From the NCBI RefSeq assembly GCF_030518795.1, contig NZ_CP130427.1:6262001-6326000 (forward strand): a stretch of 64,000 nt of DNA. The letters are read 5' to 3'. A program made the translations under genes and the position numbers. This DNA is from Micromonospora sp. NBRC 110009. GTDB lineage: Bacteria > Actinomycetota > Actinomycetes > Mycobacteriales > Micromonosporaceae. Positions within the stretch are counted from its first letter, which is position 1; each line of letters starts with the position of its first letter. Positions 41,844 through 49,923 of the stretch are shown piece by piece. The notes below the pieces were generated by a model, which saw only the letters and a list, made by a program, of their open reading frames with translations, did no database searches and was not told where the DNA came from.

Positions 41844-42977
41844 TCAGTCGGCCGGCGGCAGACCAGCCGCGACGAGGGAGCGGCGGACCGCGGGCTGCAC
41901 CCGGGTCAGTCGCAGCGGGACTCCGGTGCGGGCGGCCGCGTCCCGGCCGGCCATCAACGCGGCGATCCCGCCGGCGTCGAAGCCGCCCGCCCCCACCAGG
42001 TCGACGACCACCTCGCGGGGCTGCCCGGTCACCGCCTCCAGCATCGCCTTGCGGAGCTGGTCGGCGCCGTCCCGGTCGACCTCTCCCCCGACCTCGACGA
42101 CGACCCGGTCGCCGTTCTGCTTGACCGAGATCCGGGTCTTCGCCGGCTCGGACTCGGCCGCGCCGTTCTGCCACGGCGGCGGGGCGTCGGCGAGCATCGC
42201 CTGCCGCAGCCAGGTCAGCGCCCGGGAGAGCAGCCGGGAGACGTGCATCTGGGAGATGCCGAACCGGGCCGCGATCTCCGCCTGGGTCTGGTTGCCGTAG
42301 AAGCGCATGGCGAGGATCCGCCGCTCCCGCCACGGCAGCCGGTGCAGCAGGCCGCTCACGGTGACCCGGTCGTCGACCGATTCGAGGGCGTTGTCCGACT
42401 CGCCCACCAGGTCGCCGAACTCGGCGGAGCTCTCCCCGCCGACCGGCGCGTTGAGCGAGGCCGGGCTGTAGCCGGCGGCCGACTCCAGGGCGGCGAGGAT
42501 CTCCTCCTCGGGCGTCTCCAGCCGCTCGGCCAGCTCGGCCACCGTGGGCGCGCGGGACAGCTCGCTGGTCAGCGCGGCCGTCGCCTGCCCGACCTCCAGG
42601 ATCAGGTCGCGCAGCCGGCGCGGCACGTGCACGCCCCAGGTGCGGTCCCGGAAGTGCCGTTTGATCTCGCCGACGATGGTGATCGCCGCGTACGCGGTGA
42701 AGGAGCCCCGTTCCGGGTCGTACCGGTCGACGGCGTTGACCAGGCCGAGGCGGGCCACCTGTTCCAGGTCCTCCAGCGGTTCCCCGCGACCCCGGTAGCG
42801 GCGGGCCAGCCGGCCGGCGAAGGGCAGCGCGAACCGGACCAGATCGTCCCGCGCCTCCTGCCGCCGCTCGGGCGGCAGCCCCTCGATCCGTGCCGCGTAC
42901 GCCAGGGCCGCCGCGTCGAGGTCCTCCAGGCCCCGCTCGGTGGGTGGTGGTGTGGGTGTGGTGGTCTGTCCGAACAT
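41844..42977 (-). CDS. SigF/SigB-family sigma factor fused to a C-terminal STAS domain
   Basis: 377 residues. Sigma-70 regions 2-4 of the SigB/SigF/SigG type occupy about 1-265: region 2 GEPLEDLEQVARLGLVNAVDRYDPERGSFTAYA, region 3 VPRRLRDLILEV and PTVAELAERL, region 4 LPWRERRILAMRFYGNQTQAEIAARFGISQMHVSRLLSRAL. A linker then leads to a STAS domain (about 285-377: VVVEVGGEVDRDGADQLRKAM, VVVDLVGAGGFDAGGIAALMAG). The phospho-serine site DSSG reads DAGG, so it is non-phosphorylatable. Start 42977 follows GAGGGAGG. The STAS domain could hold the anti-sigma kinase away from its own sigma part; this is inferred. Confidence 0.87.
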   Translation of the reverse strand: MFGQTTTPTPPPTERGLEDLDAAALAYAARIEGLPPERRQEARDDLVRFALPFAGRLARRYRGRGEPLEDLEQVARLGLVNAVDRYDPERGSFTAYAAITIVGEIKRHFRDRTWGVHVPRRLRDLILEVGQATAALTSELSRAPTVAELAERLETPEEEILAALESAAGYSPASLNAPVGGESSAEFGDLVGESDNALESVDDRVTVSGLLHRLPWRERRILAMRFYGNQTQAEIAARFGISQMHVSRLLSRALTWLRQAMLADAPPPWQNGAAESEPAKTRISVKQNGDRVVVEVGGEVDRDGADQLRKAMLEAVTGQPREVVVDLVGAGGFDAGGIAALMAGRDAAARTGVPLRLTRVQPAVRRSLVAAGLPPAD

Positions 42978-43213
42978 CCGCGCCTCCCTCAGGAAGGTGT
43001 CCCCCGCCCGGATCGGGATGACCGGTCGTGCGCGTGGTCGGGCCACGCACCGGGCCGGAAAGTGGGTTACGTGACGGAACGCCAGGAACGGAGGACGGCT
43101 CGCCACTCGGCGTCGTGGGCCGTCGCAGCGAGCGGTGTTCCCGCTCCGTGGTTACTCAATCACGGACCGCAGGATCGCGAGGATGATTCGCCGTTGTTGC
43201 TGACCGGGTGGTG

Positions 43214-44650
43214 TCAGGAGACCATCAGCCCCTGGGCGGCACCGGCCGCGCGGAGCGCCGCGAGCGCCTCGGTCATCGGCAGGGGCGGCGGGACCGGCAG
43301 GTCGTACGGCTGGTTGCGCAACACCTCCGTGGCGCGCCGGGTCGGTACGGTGCTCACCGGGTAGCCGCGCGCCGAGCCCCGGTCCAGCGCCCGGCGCCGC
43401 CGTCCGAAGGCCGCGACGGCGAGCCATTGCGGCAGGCCGGCCAGGGCGGGCGAGCGGACCCCGGGCGGCTCCGGCAGCACGTCCACCGAGCTGAACGGCT
43501 CGCTGCCCGCGAGCCACCACTCCACCCCGTCCACCCGGCGCCGGGTCGCGTTCTCGCACCAGTAGGGCACCAGGCCGGCCCGGATCACCTGCCACGGGTC
43601 GAGCAGCCGGCCGCACTCCACCACCAGGCGGTTGCCGGTCTTGCCGGCCCGGCGCAGCCAGTGCCGGTACAGGTCCGCGGTGGCGGCGCTGAGCGCGTCG
43701 GGCTGCGGGGCGAGCACCCGGTGCAGCGGATGCCCGTGCCGATCGGTCCAGGTCCGCAGGCCGTGCCCGAAACCGGACTCCACGCCGTGCTCCGCGAAGG
43801 CCTGCGGAGAGGAGACGTCCGGCGCCTCCCAGTGCGCCCCGTCGCCGCCGGCCGAACGGAGCACCTGCCGCAAGGCGTGCGCGTCCGGGTGGAAGTCGAC
43901 CGGGTCGAGGCCGCTGGCCGGGGAGCCGACCTGGAAGCTGTGCCCCTGGCCCTCGTCCAGCACCGGCCAGGTCCGGGCGTCGTCGAGCAGCAGCACCGGC
44001 GCGCCGGGTTCGAGCCGGTCGGCCAGGAACCGGGCGTACGCCCCGGGCAGGGACCGCCAGCGCACCGCGAGCGCCAGCGTGGCGCCGGCCGAGGCGCCCC
44101 GGCTGGCCGGGCAGTGCACCTGGCGGACGTGCACGTGCGGGTTGCCGGCGAGCAGGCGGCCGGCGAGGGCGGCACCGTGGTCGAGCGCGGCCCGGGGCCG
44201 GTCGACCGCGCCGCGGGTCCAGTGCACGGTCATCTCGAAGGCGGCCGGCAGCCAGGGCACGCCCAGGGCCACGGCGAGGTGCACCGCCGCGCCGTGCGGC
44301 GCGCCGAGCACCGCCCCGGGCCAGCGGCCCGCCGGGTACTGGTCGGCAATCCAGGCCGCCACCCGCTCGGCGTCCACCTCGGCCACCTGGGCGGGGGTCA
44401 GCGCGAGCCGTCCGGCGGCCCGGGCGGCGGCGGCCCGGCGCACCGGCTCGGGCGCGCCGGTGAGGCGGGAGAGCACCGCAGCCTGGCCGAGGTCGCCGCA
44501 GTCGTCGCCACGCAGCGCCCGGACGGTCGCCGCCAGCAGTACCCGGGCGGTGCTGCCCGGGGCCACGATCCGCTCGGCGGCCAGCCCGGCACCGCCGGCC
44601 GGCCCCACCGGCCCCTTGCGCACCGATCCCACCGTGCTTCGTTCGCTCAC
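43214..44650 (-). CDS. Large protein of unknown function
   Basis: About 478 residues from GTG 44650. I do not recognise the family. It is soluble, with no signal peptide or membrane helix. An N-terminal helical part (TARVLLAATVRALRGDD, APEPVRRAAAARAAGRLALTPAQVAEVDAERVAAWIADQY) is followed by an alpha/beta centre with GAPHGAAVHLAVALGVPWLP and ARFLADRLEPGAPVLLLDDARTWPVLDEGQGHSFQVGSP. Late sections are rich in Trp/His/Tyr (WLRRAGKTGNRLVVECGRLLDPW, VEWWLAGSEPF), suggesting an enzyme. A GTTT-N15-GGGAAG sequence lies just upstream. Monocistronic. Confidence 0.7.
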   Translation of the reverse strand: MSERSTVGSVRKGPVGPAGGAGLAAERIVAPGSTARVLLAATVRALRGDDCGDLGQAAVLSRLTGAPEPVRRAAAARAAGRLALTPAQVAEVDAERVAAWIADQYPAGRWPGAVLGAPHGAAVHLAVALGVPWLPAAFEMTVHWTRGAVDRPRAALDHGAALAGRLLAGNPHVHVRQVHCPASRGASAGATLALAVRWRSLPGAYARFLADRLEPGAPVLLLDDARTWPVLDEGQGHSFQVGSPASGLDPVDFHPDAHALRQVLRSAGGDGAHWEAPDVSSPQAFAEHGVESGFGHGLRTWTDRHGHPLHRVLAPQPDALSAATADLYRHWLRRAGKTGNRLVVECGRLLDPWQVIRAGLVPYWCENATRRRVDGVEWWLAGSEPFSSVDVLPEPPGVRSPALAGLPQWLAVAAFGRRRRALDRGSARGYPVSTVPTRRATEVLRNQPYDLPVPPPLPMTEALAALRAAGAAQGLMVS

Positions 44651-44662
44651 CACGCGGCCCGG

Positions 44663-44687
44663 CTTCCCGTCCCTATGGGGTCTAAAC
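44663..44687 (-). promoter_or_regulatory. Possible SigB-type promoter of the unknown gene
   Basis: On the minus strand GTTT (44684-44687), a 15-nt spacer, GGGAAG (44663-44668). It is one base off the GGGWAW consensus and gives a very short leader, so it is weaker evidence than the others. Confidence 0.45.
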
Positions 44688-44846
44688 GGGGCATCCCCCC
44701 ACGGGTCGGACCAATCCTCGGGTGTCCGTCGGCGGGGCGTTGACCACGCACCGCACCCAGGCGCGTCGACTCGCCCTGCCCCGCCGTCCAGGGGCGCAAC
44801 GGGAGCGCCGGGCCAGCCGGTCCAGGGCGGGGCACCGGCCGCACGA

Positions 44847-44887
44847 CGCCCGAGCGGTACGCCTCGGTGAGGCGTACCGCTCGGGCG
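44847..44887 (-). terminator. Strong terminator behind the TPP-enzyme gene
   Basis: Perfect 19-bp stem with a 3-nt loop (inner half GCGGTACGCCTC-GGT-GAGGCGTACCGC), 34 bp past the stop. It is the longest perfect hairpin in the window. Confidence 0.85.
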
Positions 44888-44921
44888 CAGACCCGCCGCC
44901 GACACGGCGGCGTCGACCGGT

Positions 44922-46685
44922 TCAGACCAGGTCCTCGGCCTCCACGGTCCACCGGTTCTGCAGCATGCTCTCCCGCACCCGGCGCGCGGCGTCCCCGTCG
45001 GCGAAGAGGCCGCGCAGGTCCGCCAGGGCCGGTTCCGGCGGGTCCAGCGCCACCGCCGGATCGACCACCGCCTCCAGCACGGCGGGCCGGTCCACGGCCA
45101 GCACCTCGTCCCAGGCGGGACCGACCAGCTCGGGGCGGTCCAACCGGACGCCGTGCAGGCCGAGCAGCCGGGCCCAGCCGGCGTACGGCACGTCGAGGCG
45201 CCGGTCGGTGACCGCGCCGCCGGGCTGCCGCCCGCCGCCCGTACCCGAGTGGTCGCGGTTGTTCAGCACCAGCACGATCAGTCGCGGGTCGCGCCACTCC
45301 CGCCAGTGGTGCGCCACGGTGATCAGCTCGGCCAGCCCGTTGAGCTGCATCGCCCCGTCGCCGAGCAGCGCGAGCACCGGCTCGTCGGGGCGGGCCAGCT
45401 TGGCCGCCACCGCGTACGGCAGTGCGCACCCGATCGAGCCGAGCGTGCCGCAGAGCTGCGCGCGAACGCCCGGCGGCAGCTCCAGGTGGCGGGCGTACCA
45501 GTAGATGACCGAGCCGACGTCGACGGCCACGGCACCCCGGTGCGGCAGACGGCCGGCGAGTTCGTGCAGCACGAGCTGCGGGTTGATCGGTTCGGCCGGC
45601 GCGGCGGCCCGGGCCGCCGCCTCCTCCCGCCACCGGTCCACGGAGCTCTCCACCACGCCCCGCCACTGCTGGTTGGGGCGGTCCGGCACCCGGGCCAGCA
45701 ACGCCCGGAGCGTCTCCGCCGCGTCGCCCACCAGCGGCACGTCCACCGGGTAGCGGGTGCCGATCCGCCGGCCGTCGATGTCGATCTGGATGGTCCGCAC
45801 CTGGCCGGGCATCGGGAACCAGTCGGTCCACGGGTCGTTGGTGCCGACCAGGAGCAGCGTGTCGCAGCCCCCCATCAGCTGGGCGGCGGCCGTGGTGCCG
45901 ACCTCGCCGAGCACCCCGGTATGGAAGGGCAGCCGCTCGTCCAGCACCGGCTTGCCCAGCAGCGAGCAGGCCACCCCGGCACCCAGCCGGTCGACCAGCG
46001 CCACGATCTCGTCGCCCGCGCCGTGCGCGCCCTGGCCGACCAGCACCGCCACCCGCTGGCCGGTGGTCAGCAGCGAGGCGGCGGCCGCCAGGTCGCCGTC
46101 GTGCGGCAGCACCCGGGCCAGCGGCTCGCCCGGGGTCGCCGACACCACACCGGCGGTCTGCGGTGGCAGGTCCGGCACGACGGCCACCTGGACCGCGTGC
46201 GGCAACACCACGCAGGTCGGGCTGCGGGTCGCGGCCGCGGTGCGGAACGCCTGGTCGAGCACGGCCGGCACCTGGCCCGGTACCCGCGCGTACCGGACGA
46301 ACTGGTTGCACACGTCGCCGAAGAGCCGGCTCAGCCCGATCTCCTCGTGCGCGCCGCCGAGCGGCCCGCTGACGTCCTCCCCGACGATCGCCACCACCGG
46401 CTTGCTGTCCAGCTTGGCGTCGTAGAGACCGTTGAGCAGGTGTACCGCGCTCGGCCCCTGGGTGGCCAGGCAGACGCCGATCTCACCGGTGAACTTGGCA
46501 TGGCCGGTGGCCATGAACGCGGCGGTCTCCTCGTGCCGGGCGGGGATGAACTCCGGATCCCCGCCGGCGGCGTCCAGCGCCGCCACCACGGGGGCGATCG
46601 CCGCGCCCGGGTAGCCGAACGCCCGGGGTACCCGCCAGGCGCGCAGCCGCTCGACGACCAGGTCCGCCCCCGTACGATCAGCCAT
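44922..46685 (-). CDS. Thiamine-pyrophosphate-dependent enzyme, pyruvate-oxidase-like
   Basis: 587 residues with the three-domain POX/ALS layout: the TPP PYR domain (ADLVVERLRAWRVPRAFGYPGAAIAPVV, RHEETAAFMATGHAKFTGEIGVCLATQGP), a central FAD/regulatory-type domain (GQRVAVLVGQGAHGAGDEIVAL), and the TPP PP domain (GDGAMQLNGLAELITVAHH..., NNRDHSGTG, the GDG-N pattern). Closest in motif to pyruvate oxidases (PoxB) or the related acetolactate-synthase-like group; the PoxB C-terminal lipid-binding tail is not obvious. It starts within the end of the Vms1/Rv2629-like gene (8-bp overlap), so they are co-translated. Confidence 0.85.
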   Translation of the reverse strand: MADRTGADLVVERLRAWRVPRAFGYPGAAIAPVVAALDAAGGDPEFIPARHEETAAFMATGHAKFTGEIGVCLATQGPSAVHLLNGLYDAKLDSKPVVAIVGEDVSGPLGGAHEEIGLSRLFGDVCNQFVRYARVPGQVPAVLDQAFRTAAATRSPTCVVLPHAVQVAVVPDLPPQTAGVVSATPGEPLARVLPHDGDLAAAASLLTTGQRVAVLVGQGAHGAGDEIVALVDRLGAGVACSLLGKPVLDERLPFHTGVLGEVGTTAAAQLMGGCDTLLLVGTNDPWTDWFPMPGQVRTIQIDIDGRRIGTRYPVDVPLVGDAAETLRALLARVPDRPNQQWRGVVESSVDRWREEAAARAAAPAEPINPQLVLHELAGRLPHRGAVAVDVGSVIYWYARHLELPPGVRAQLCGTLGSIGCALPYAVAAKLARPDEPVLALLGDGAMQLNGLAELITVAHHWREWRDPRLIVLVLNNRDHSGTGGGRQPGGAVTDRRLDVPYAGWARLLGLHGVRLDRPELVGPAWDEVLAVDRPAVLEAVVDPAVALDPPEPALADLRGLFADGDAARRVRESMLQNRWTVEAEDLV

Positions 46686-47802
46686 TGCCCCGGCCGGGGG
46701 TGCTCGCGTCGACGTAGCGCAGCACCGCGCCGACCCCGTCGGTCAGCTCCGGCGCCTCCTCCGGCGCGAGCACGGTCAGTTCGGCGTCGGTGCCGATCAG
46801 CGCGCGCAGCAGCGCGGCGTCGGCGCGTACCTTCTGCGGATCGGCCACCGACATGGCCTCCAACTGCCGTGGATCGGTGGCGATCTCGGTCGGCTCGGGA
46901 CCGACCCACAGCTCCCCGTCGGCGGACGGGTCGTCCACGATCAGCATGGTGTCGACCTGGTTGCGTTGCAGCGCGGAGACCACGGCGTCCAGGCCGGCCC
47001 CGACGTCCTCCTGCACGCCGAACCGGTCCAGCGCGGTGGTGATCCGCTGGTCGGCGATCTCGGCGATGGTCTGCACGGTGACGTCGTCCATGGCCATCGG
47101 GTCCGCGCCCCGGCTGCGGGAGCCGGCGTCCGTCCGTACCAGCACGTCCTGCCAGCGCTCCGGGAGCTGGGCGGCGATCATGCCGCTGGCCCGGATGTCG
47201 CCGGCGACCACCACCACGTCCGCGCCGACCTTGTCGGCCAGCTCGGCGGTGGCCGCGGCGGCGTCCCCGGCGTTGTGGTGCCACGCCTCCATCGCCGCGC
47301 GCTGGTAGCGCGACTGGGACCACCCGCCCGGCTTGACCTGGCGGAGCTGATAGCTCTCGCGTCCGACGATGTGCGCCTTCCGGGGCACCCCGCCGGCGCT
47401 GACCGCGATGGCATCCGCGCCGATCCGGTCGGCCAGCACCCGGACCCAGGCGATCTGCTCGCCGCGCTGGGCGACCAGCGGCATGGTGTGCGGCAGGGCC
47501 GACCAGGTGCCCAGGTCCCGCAGCGGCGGCGCGGAGAGGTACTCGGTCAGCACCACCCGCCCCCGGTTGGCGAAGACCGCGATGCCGTAGTCCCCCGGCA
47601 TCGGGTCGTGCCGGCGGACGACCTCCTCGACCGCCTCGACGGTAACCTGGTCGGCGCCCTGCTCCAGCAGGCGCCCCTTGAGCGCGCGCCAGCGCAGGTC
47701 GACCGCCGGACGAGAGTCGTGGGTGTCCCGGGAGGCGTCCAGGTACACCGAGCACCACGGCCCGGGTCGGTCGTAGAGCGGGCGCAGGAAGGACAGCTGC
47801 AT
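46678..47802 (-). CDS. Vms1/Rv2629-type (baeRF-like) protein
   Basis: 374 residues. It matches the actinobacterial Rv2629/Vms1-like release-factor superfamily: an N-terminal alpha/beta part (SFLRPLYDRPGPWCSVYLDASRDTHDS) and a motif like the release-loop neighbourhood (VKPGGWSQSRYQRAAMEAWHHN). The middle contains VVVAGDIRASGMIAAQL, the C-terminal part VDTMLIVDDPSADGELWVG. Relatives include eRF1-fold peptidyl-tRNA hydrolases and the dormancy-induced Rv2629. The pairing with a pyruvate-oxidase-like gene suggests use in stationary or low-oxygen states. Confidence 0.78.
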   Translation of the reverse strand: MQLSFLRPLYDRPGPWCSVYLDASRDTHDSRPAVDLRWRALKGRLLEQGADQVTVEAVEEVVRRHDPMPGDYGIAVFANRGRVVLTEYLSAPPLRDLGTWSALPHTMPLVAQRGEQIAWVRVLADRIGADAIAVSAGGVPRKAHIVGRESYQLRQVKPGGWSQSRYQRAAMEAWHHNAGDAAAATAELADKVGADVVVVAGDIRASGMIAAQLPERWQDVLVRTDAGSRSRGADPMAMDDVTVQTIAEIADQRITTALDRFGVQEDVGAGLDAVVSALQRNQVDTMLIVDDPSADGELWVGPEPTEIATDPRQLEAMSVADPQKVRADAALLRALIGTDAELTVLAPEEAPELTDGVGAVLRYVDASTPGRGNG

Positions 47803-47832
47803 GCTCGACCCCTTTCCAGCTCGGCCGCACGC

Positions 47833-47858
47833 ATACCCGCGCCACCCGGGATGTCACC
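47833..47858 (-). promoter_or_regulatory. Possible SigF-type promoter of the Vms1/TPP operon
   Basis: On the minus strand a perfect GGGTAT (47833-47838) with GGTG at 47855-47858 after a 16-nt spacer. The -35 is only partly like GTTT. It is 31 bp before the ATG. Confidence 0.45.
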
Positions 47859-47952
47859 TGATCGGGGCGGCGCGTGACCGGCGTTCATTCACGTCGTTCA
47901 ACCCGAGGAGCCGATACCATCGGTGAACGAAACGGGACTCTGGGTGGTGAAC

Positions 47953-48492
47953 ATGGACACGGAGCTGCACAGCCGGCGCCTCGTCCACCCGACGGAACGC
48001 ATCGTCACCGGCCGGCTGGTCCGGCTGATGGAGGGGTACGCCCGCGAGGTCCGGGTCAGGCAGCCGGTGCTGGTCGCGGTGCTCACCGCGGCGGGCGTGG
48101 TGCTGCTGCTGGCACGGCTGGTACGGGCACTGCTCAGTACCGGCGGCGGGGGCACCCGGCGCAGCTTCAAGGAGCTGAAGAAGGGGCCCGAGTTCCTGGT
48201 CACCCCGGTACGGGTGCGCGAGGTCGGCGACCGGCTGGTGGAGGTCGAACTGCACGGCCACCTGCCGCAGAGCGCCCTCTATCCCGGCGACCACGTGCAG
48301 CTCACGCTGCGCCCGCAGCGCGACGCGGACCTGCCACCCCGGATCGAGCGGATCGTCAACCTGACCACGGGCCAGCAGCTCACGCCGCGCACCGCCACGG
48401 TCTGGTCCCACCTGGGTCCGGCGCTGCTGCTCCAGGCGGCGCTCGGCGCGCTGCTGGTGCTGGGCGTCACCGCCTGCTCGGCGCTCACCTGA
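47953..48492 (+). CDS. Membrane protein of unknown function, two helices
   Basis: About 179 residues from ATG 47953 (GTG 47923 would add ten). One helix lies near residues 40-60 (VLVAVLTAAGVVLLLARLV) and another at the C-terminus (LGPALLLQAALGALLVLGVTACSAL). Between them is a soluble beta-rich domain (FLVTPVRVREVGDRLVEVELHGHLPQSALYPGDHVQLTLRPQ). Not recognised. It precedes a hydrolase on the same strand. Confidence 0.7.
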   Translation: MDTELHSRRLVHPTERIVTGRLVRLMEGYAREVRVRQPVLVAVLTAAGVVLLLARLVRALLSTGGGGTRRSFKELKKGPEFLVTPVRVREVGDRLVEVELHGHLPQSALYPGDHVQLTLRPQRDADLPPRIERIVNLTTGQQLTPRTATVWSHLGPALLLQAALGALLVLGVTACSALT

Positions 48493-48493
48493 G

Positions 48494-48519
48494 GTTTCCG
48501 GCCCGGCGCGCGTGGGCAC
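48494..48519 (+). promoter_or_regulatory. Possible SigF-type promoter, leaderless hydrolase
   Basis: GTTT (48494-48497), a 16-nt spacer, GGGCAC (48514-48519). The -10 deviates (C for T), but its position puts the start of transcription at or next to the hydrolase ATG 48529. Confidence 0.38.
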
Positions 48520-48528
48520 CGCTGGCCC

Positions 48529-49419
48529 ATGTTCCCCGGCTTCACCCTCGACGAGATCGACGTCGGCCCGGTACGCCTGCGGGTCCGGCACGGCGGCTCG
48601 GGGCCGCCGGTGGTGCTGCTGCACGGGCATCCGCGTACCCATGCCACCTGGCACCGGGTCGCCCCGCTGCTCGCCGCCCGGCACACGGTGATCTGCCCGG
48701 ACCTGCGCGGCTACGGCGGCTCGTCGAAACCGCCGAGCGACCCGGCGCACACCACGTACGCCAAGCGGGCGATGGCCGCCGACGTGGTCGCGCTGCTCGA
48801 CGCGCTCGGCCACTCACGAGCGGCGGTGGTCGGCCACGACCGGGGCGCGTACGTGGCCATGCGGACCGCGCTGGACCACGCGGACCGGGTGAGCCGGCTG
48901 GGGGTGCTCGACGGGGTGCCGATCGGTGCGGCGCTCGCCCGCTGCGACGCCCGGTTCGCGGCCCGCTGGTGGCACTGGTTCTTCCTAGGCCAGCTCGACA
49001 AGCCGGCCGAGCGGGTGATCAACGCCGATCCGGACGCCTGGTACGGCGGCTCGTCGGAGGCGATGGGCGCGGAGGCGTACGCCGACTACCGGCGGGCCAT
49101 CCACAACCCGGCCACCGTGCACGCGATGTGCGAGGACTACCGGGCCGGGCTGGGCCCGGATCGGGCGGCCGACGAGGCGGACCGGGCGGCCGGGCGGCGG
49201 ATCACCTGCCCGGTGCTCTTCGTCTGGTCGGAGCGGGACGACATGGTCGACCTGTACGGGGACCCGGCCGCGATCTGGCGGGACTGGGCCGACGACGTCC
49301 GGGCCGCCTCGGTGCCCTGCGGCCACCACATGGCCGAGGAGGCACCGGAGCACCTGGCCGGCCTGCTGGCCGACTTCCTTACCGAGACGACGCCCGGGCC
49401 GGTCAGCCGACCGGGGTGA
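48529..49419 (+). CDS. Alpha/beta hydrolase, haloacetate-dehalogenase-like
   Basis: 296 residues. The nucleophile is an aspartate (GHDRGAYVAMRTAL near residue 105), as in fluoroacetate/haloacetate dehalogenases and epoxide hydrolases. The LLHGHPRTHATWHRVAPLLA oxyanion region, WWHWFFLGQLDKPAERVI (halide-binding Trp/His and Tyr region in dehalogenases) and a late CGHHMAEEAPEHLAG catalytic His complete the set. It would hydrolyse a halogenated acid or epoxide in the cytoplasm; the real substrate is unknown. No clear ribosome-binding site, consistent with a leaderless transcript. Confidence 0.82.
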   Translation: MFPGFTLDEIDVGPVRLRVRHGGSGPPVVLLHGHPRTHATWHRVAPLLAARHTVICPDLRGYGGSSKPPSDPAHTTYAKRAMAADVVALLDALGHSRAAVVGHDRGAYVAMRTALDHADRVSRLGVLDGVPIGAALARCDARFAARWWHWFFLGQLDKPAERVINADPDAWYGGSSEAMGAEAYADYRRAIHNPATVHAMCEDYRAGLGPDRAADEADRAAGRRITCPVLFVWSERDDMVDLYGDPAAIWRDWADDVRAASVPCGHHMAEEAPEHLAGLLADFLTETTPGPVSRPG

Positions 49420-49741
49420 GGGGGCGCTCCGCCGGTGCGGGCGCGCCGAGCAGGCCGCGGCGGCGGGCCCAGCGCTCGAAGAGCACGGTGGCGAAGGGCG
49501 GGACGGCGCAGACCAGCGCGATGCCGGTGTGCCGCAGCGACCAGCGGCGCCGCCGGGCCACCACGAGCACCAGGAGCCCGTACGCCACGAAGAGCGCCCC
49601 GTGGATCGGGCCGAACACGTGCACGCCGATCTCGTTGCGCGGCGGGCCGTACTTGACCACCATGCCGGCCAGCAGGGCCGCCCAGGAGCAGGCCTCGGCG
49701 ACCGCCGCCGCCACGAACAGCCGGACCCACCTGTCGCGCAT
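49403..49741 (-). CDS. DUF3817 membrane protein
   Basis: 112 residues, three helices. RLFVAAAVAEACSWAALLAGMVVKY, then HVFGPIHGALFVAYGLLVLVV (the conserved GPIHG) and a third helix TGIALVCAVPPFATVLFERW are typical. Function unknown. Its end overlaps the convergent hydrolase by 17 bp. Confidence 0.87.
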   Translation of the reverse strand: MRDRWVRLFVAAAVAEACSWAALLAGMVVKYGPPRNEIGVHVFGPIHGALFVAYGLLVLVVARRRRWSLRHTGIALVCAVPPFATVLFERWARRRGLLGAPAPAERPLTPVG

Positions 49742-49923
49742 GAACCACTCCCCTCGCTCGGCAGCGATGCTAGCCGGGCCGGCACCGCAGACCCGCGGGA
49801 CGAACGCCGGACGCGACAGGGATCACCAGGCCCGCCGCTGGGTAAGTAAAGGTCATTCGGGCCTTCCCCTCCCCCGCCGTGGCGTGCGAGGTTAGGGAAA
49901 CCAGCGGTGACAGGGCGGTGACC

